From NCBI RefSeq assembly GCF_900103545.1, contig NZ_FNHH01000050.1:1-8028 (forward strand): a DNA stretch of 8,028 nt, written 5' to 3'. The notes beneath the pieces are model-generated. The model had not been told where the DNA came from, did not search any database, and saw only the letters and a list, made by a program, of their open reading frames with translations. Made by a program: the position numbers and the translations under genes. The stretch comes from Daejeonella rubra (lineage in GTDB: Bacteria > Bacteroidota > Bacteroidia > Sphingobacteriales > Sphingobacteriaceae). Positions 5,637 to 8,028 of the stretch are shown here, in pieces (positions within the stretch are counted from its first letter, which is position 1; every line of letters begins with the position of its first letter).

Positions 5637-5850
5637 TAAATAAATTCCCAAAAAACACTCCTGCACCATGTACCTGGCAAGCCGGTAAAAATTCTGACAA
5701 ACAGCCACTTATAAATTTTTGGATTGTGAAACAATAGATTTTACAAATCAGAACCACCTAACAGGCCTTCTTTGTAAAAAAATCCTTACGCAAGCATAAT
5801 ATGGTCCGATTTAATTTAAAACTATAACATTAATAGATTAATTTAATTCC

Positions 5851-5911
5851 ATGAAACCTGCATGAGCTTACCGCTCACAAACCGGAATGAATAAGCTCAT
5901 GCAAGCTTCAT
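5851..5911 (+). promoter_or_regulatory. Leader hairpin 27 nt upstream of the dehydrogenase start
   Basis: Arms 5851-5870 and 5892-5911 pair at 18 of 20 positions around a 21-nt loop. The hairpin is followed by an A-rich stretch (aaccattaaaaaacaaatt) that probably serves for ribosome loading in the absence of a Shine-Dalgarno. It could be a cis-acting RNA structure, an operator, or an mRNA 5' stabiliser; the sequence does not decide between them. Confidence 0.6.
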
Positions 5912-5947
5912 AACCATTAAAAAACAAATTATATTCTGATGAAAAAC
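5851..5947 (+). repeat. 97-bp perfect direct repeat, downstream copy (leader of the dehydrogenase gene)
   Basis: Same sequence as 5540-5636. Its last nine bases, 5939-5947, are codons 1-3 of the dehydrogenase gene. The perfect match of a mainly non-coding stretch means either a recent duplication or strong selection on the leader. Confidence 0.97.
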
Positions 5948-7837
5948 ATTTATTCTTTTGAGGGATTGAATTTACAGCTGACCTACCTGTTAATTTTTCT
6001 CTCATTTGCGGCGATAGGCTGTAATTCCAAAGAAACTGCGCTACCTCCCGGCGACAAAGATAATGGCGGTTTGATATTACCCGGTGGATTTGAAGCCCTT
6101 GTAGTGGTTGACAGTATTGGCGGTGGTTCTATTATCGCGCAGAAAGTCAGTCAGCTCTCGAAATCTGCCATTTACACCCCACCGCCCCCTGAAATTAAAG
6201 GAGCACCCAAAAGCACTCAGCTAAGTCGCCCAAATAACCAGCCTGCAGGCAATTATGTAGGTGCCCGGCATCTGGCGGTGAATGATAACGGAGATATTTA
6301 CGTCAAACTCAGGACTCCAACTACCGATGGTTTTGGTAATGCAGCCCTGCGGGATGTGAACGGTGATGGCAAGGCCGATACTGTGAAGATCTGGGGTAAA
6401 TATGAGAACCGCAACAGGGGAACGGCCATGAAAATACATAATGGTTATCTCTACTATAGCTCCGAACTGGCTGTTTACCGAAGTAAACTAAAACCGGGTC
6501 AACTGGTGCCCGACGGTGAAATGGAAACGGTGGTGATCGATGAGCCTCCCTATCATGAACATCAGGCCAAAGCCCTTTCATTTGATGGCAAGGGCCATAT
6601 GTTTGTCTCATGGGGTATCGGAACCAATTCCTGCCAGACAGAGAACAGACGGCCCGGTTCTCCGGGATTAGATCCTTGTCCGGATATGGTAGACCATGGT
6701 GGGATATGGATGTTTGATGAAAACAAACTGAATCAGAAGCAAAGCGACGGAATAAGATATGCCACAGGAATGAGAAGTATTGTGGGAATGGCATGGGATG
6801 ATGACACAGAGTCGCTTTATGCGGTGCATCATGGAAGGGATGATTTCCGCTTGCTCTGGCCTGAATTTTATTCACCATGGAAAAGCACCATGCTTCCGGC
6901 AGATGAGCTTTTTAAGGTGGACAAAGGATTTGACGGAGGTTTTCCCTATTACTATTATGACCAGATGCTGGAAAAGAAAATTCTGAGTCCGGAATATGGC
7001 GGAGATGGCATCAAAGAAGGTGATGGAGCAAAACTTCCCAAACCATTAGTTGGTTTCCCCGGACATTTCGCTCCAAACGATATCTTATTTTACAAAGGTG
7101 ATCAGTTCCCTGCCAGGTACAAGGAAGGGGCATTTATTGCGATGCATGGATCAACCAACCGCATCCCTTACCCTCAGGTTGGGTATGTTGTACTGTTTGT
7201 CCCGATGAAAAAAGGCGTGGTAACTGGCCCATGGGAGGTATTTGCTGATGGCTTTGCCGGGGTAGACACCATTGCGATTGCAAATGATGCAAAGTACAGG
7301 CCAATGGGTTTGGCTGAAGGTCCGGATGGTTCTTTATACGTTGGGGATACTCAATTAGGAAAGATCTGGCGGGTGATGTACAAAGGTGATAAGTCTGCTT
7401 TTGGTGCTACGCAACTGGCTGCCATGGAAAAACGTAAAAACACAATTTCTTATCTGAAAACGCCTGATGAGATGGAAGATAATCTGGATAGGAAAGGGAA
7501 GCCTGTTCACGCTGCCCTGACATATAATATTTACTGCAGGGCCTGTCATCAGACCGATGGTAGCGGAGATGGAAACCGATATCCTCCCCTGGCCGGATCT
7601 GAATGGGTGAACAGCGATAAAACTGTATTGATCAATATCGTGCTGAATGGCATGACTGGCCCTATACAGGTTAAAGGACAGCCCTATAATGACACCATGC
7701 CGGCACATGCTTCCTTTCTGACGGATAAGGAAATTTCAGGGATCCTAACCTATGTCAGAAGTAATTTTGGCAATAAGGCCGGACCGGTTACGGAGGCTGA
7801 AGTTGCTGCAGCGAGGAAGAGTTTGAGTAAAAAATAA
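5939..7837 (+). CDS. Lipoprotein beta-propeller dehydrogenase (PQQ sugar/sorbosone dehydrogenase-like) fused to C-terminal cytochrome c
   Basis: The 632-residue product has a lipoprotein signal: a hydrophobic stretch LTYLLIFLSFAAIG ending in Cys28 (lipobox AIGC), so it would be anchored in an envelope membrane. Residues about 45-480 look like the soluble glucose/sorbosone dehydrogenase propeller: LPGGFEALVVVD, ARHLAVNDNGDIYVKL (109-124), an acidic calcium-type loop DVNGDGKAD (139-147), AVHHGRDDF (295-303), and a final RPMGLAEGPDGSLYVGDTQLGKIWRVMY. Residues about 525-612 are a class I cytochrome c: CRACH (533-537) binds haem, and M587 in TMPAH is the likely axial ligand. The family oxidises sugars or alcohols with PQQ and passes electrons to haem; PQQ use and substrate here are inferred. 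No pqq genes are in view. The ATG at 5939 is supported by the signal peptide right behind it. The leader carries a hairpin that is duplicated 311 bp upstream. Confidence 0.9.
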   Translation: MKNIYSFEGLNLQLTYLLIFLSFAAIGCNSKETALPPGDKDNGGLILPGGFEALVVVDSIGGGSIIAQKVSQLSKSAIYTPPPPEIKGAPKSTQLSRPNNQPAGNYVGARHLAVNDNGDIYVKLRTPTTDGFGNAALRDVNGDGKADTVKIWGKYENRNRGTAMKIHNGYLYYSSELAVYRSKLKPGQLVPDGEMETVVIDEPPYHEHQAKALSFDGKGHMFVSWGIGTNSCQTENRRPGSPGLDPCPDMVDHGGIWMFDENKLNQKQSDGIRYATGMRSIVGMAWDDDTESLYAVHHGRDDFRLLWPEFYSPWKSTMLPADELFKVDKGFDGGFPYYYYDQMLEKKILSPEYGGDGIKEGDGAKLPKPLVGFPGHFAPNDILFYKGDQFPARYKEGAFIAMHGSTNRIPYPQVGYVVLFVPMKKGVVTGPWEVFADGFAGVDTIAIANDAKYRPMGLAEGPDGSLYVGDTQLGKIWRVMYKGDKSAFGATQLAAMEKRKNTISYLKTPDEMEDNLDRKGKPVHAALTYNIYCRACHQTDGSGDGNRYPPLAGSEWVNSDKTVLINIVLNGMTGPIQVKGQPYNDTMPAHASFLTDKEISGILTYVRSNFGNKAGPVTEAEVAAARKSLSKK

Positions 7838-7880
7838 GGAGGAATGTGAATTTAATCTTCTGGGATCAATCTGAAATCAG

Positions 7881-7936
7881 GAGATTTCTCCACCTCTCAA
7901 AGGTCCATTTCAACTAAAAAATAACACAGGTGTTCG
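7881..7936 (-). repeat. Solo inverted copy of the left arm of the 5317-5476 element
   Basis: Positions 7881-7936 match the reverse complement of 5325-5380 at 46 of 56 bases. The first 20 (gagatttctccacctctcaa) are identical, and a second conserved block, CACAGGTG, lies near the far end. No partner arm or palindrome is present here. It lies 43 bp after the dehydrogenase stop. The rest of the window to 8028 contains no gene or further repeat that I can support. Confidence 0.75.
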
Positions 7937-8028
7937 TATTCTAGGTTTAACTTATTTCCAAATTTAATTTAAAAAAGATTTTCTTCAGGCTGCTCTCTTA
8001 TAGTTTTCCACATACATTTCCCCTCTTT

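Noticed and set aside
5557..5757. 66-residue minus-strand ORF in the leader region
   Set aside because: It spans the hairpin repeat and AT-rich non-coding DNA and shows no family features.
7846..7917. 23-codon GTG ORF behind a GGAGG directly after the dehydrogenase
   Set aside because: It runs through the dispersed repeat arm, resembles nothing, and Bacteroidetes do not rely on Shine-Dalgarno strength.
1..8028. Depletion of GGNCC sites as a sign of long-term exposure to the R-M system
   Set aside because: By eye there are several sites in the flanks (for example 212-216, 5803-5807, 7226-7230, 7319-7323) and one in the methyltransferase gene itself (2870-2874), so no clear avoidance is seen; one window is too small to test.

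Overview
The window looks like a chromosomal segment of a Bacteroidetes (Bacteroidota) bacterium, probably of the Chitinophagaceae/Sphingobacteria kind. This is inferred from four things: AT-rich leaders without Shine-Dalgarno sequences, a Tat-exported SelA-like enzyme, a lipoprotein propeller dehydrogenase fused to cytochrome c, and dispersed intergenic repeats of a type I associate with this phylum. No rRNA, tRNA, CRISPR array or transposase was seen.

Left part (1-1056): about 310 bp of degenerate repeats (44-bp units carrying a 7-bp period) run up to the start of a MutT/NudG-type Nudix hydrolase gene. A small unknown gene faces it, and the two genes share a TTAA as overlapping stop codons. 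Next comes a decayed N-terminal piece of a canonical vsr gene on the + strand (1057-1170).

Middle part (1185-3811): a compact, visibly AT-rich type II restriction-modification island. It holds a Vsr-like mismatch endonuclease (minus), a divergent C5-cytosine methyltransferase with an N-terminal MerR-like helix-turn-helix (plus), and a convergent Eco47II/Sau96I-family restriction endonuclease (minus). The predicted target is GGNCC or GGWCC. The methyltransferase would protect the site, the endonuclease would cut unmodified DNA, and Vsr would repair T:G mismatches left by deamination of the 5-methylcytosine. The 77 bp between vsr and the methyltransferase gene contain two palindromes that are candidate operators for the HTH domain. 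The old vsr remnant beside a complete but divergent vsr suggests turnover of R-M systems at one locus.

Right part (4058-8028): two GC-richer genes for exported proteins. The first is a Tat-signal SelA-like PLP enzyme. The second is a lipoprotein related to soluble sugar/sorbosone dehydrogenases with a C-terminal class I cytochrome c. The 633 bp between them are non-coding but highly structured. They contain a 160-bp imperfect hairpin element with an 18-bp perfect palindrome, and two identical 97-bp copies of a leader that begins exactly at a 20-bp-arm hairpin and ends at codon 3 of the dehydrogenase gene. An inverted relative of the hairpin element's left arm lies just downstream of the dehydrogenase gene.
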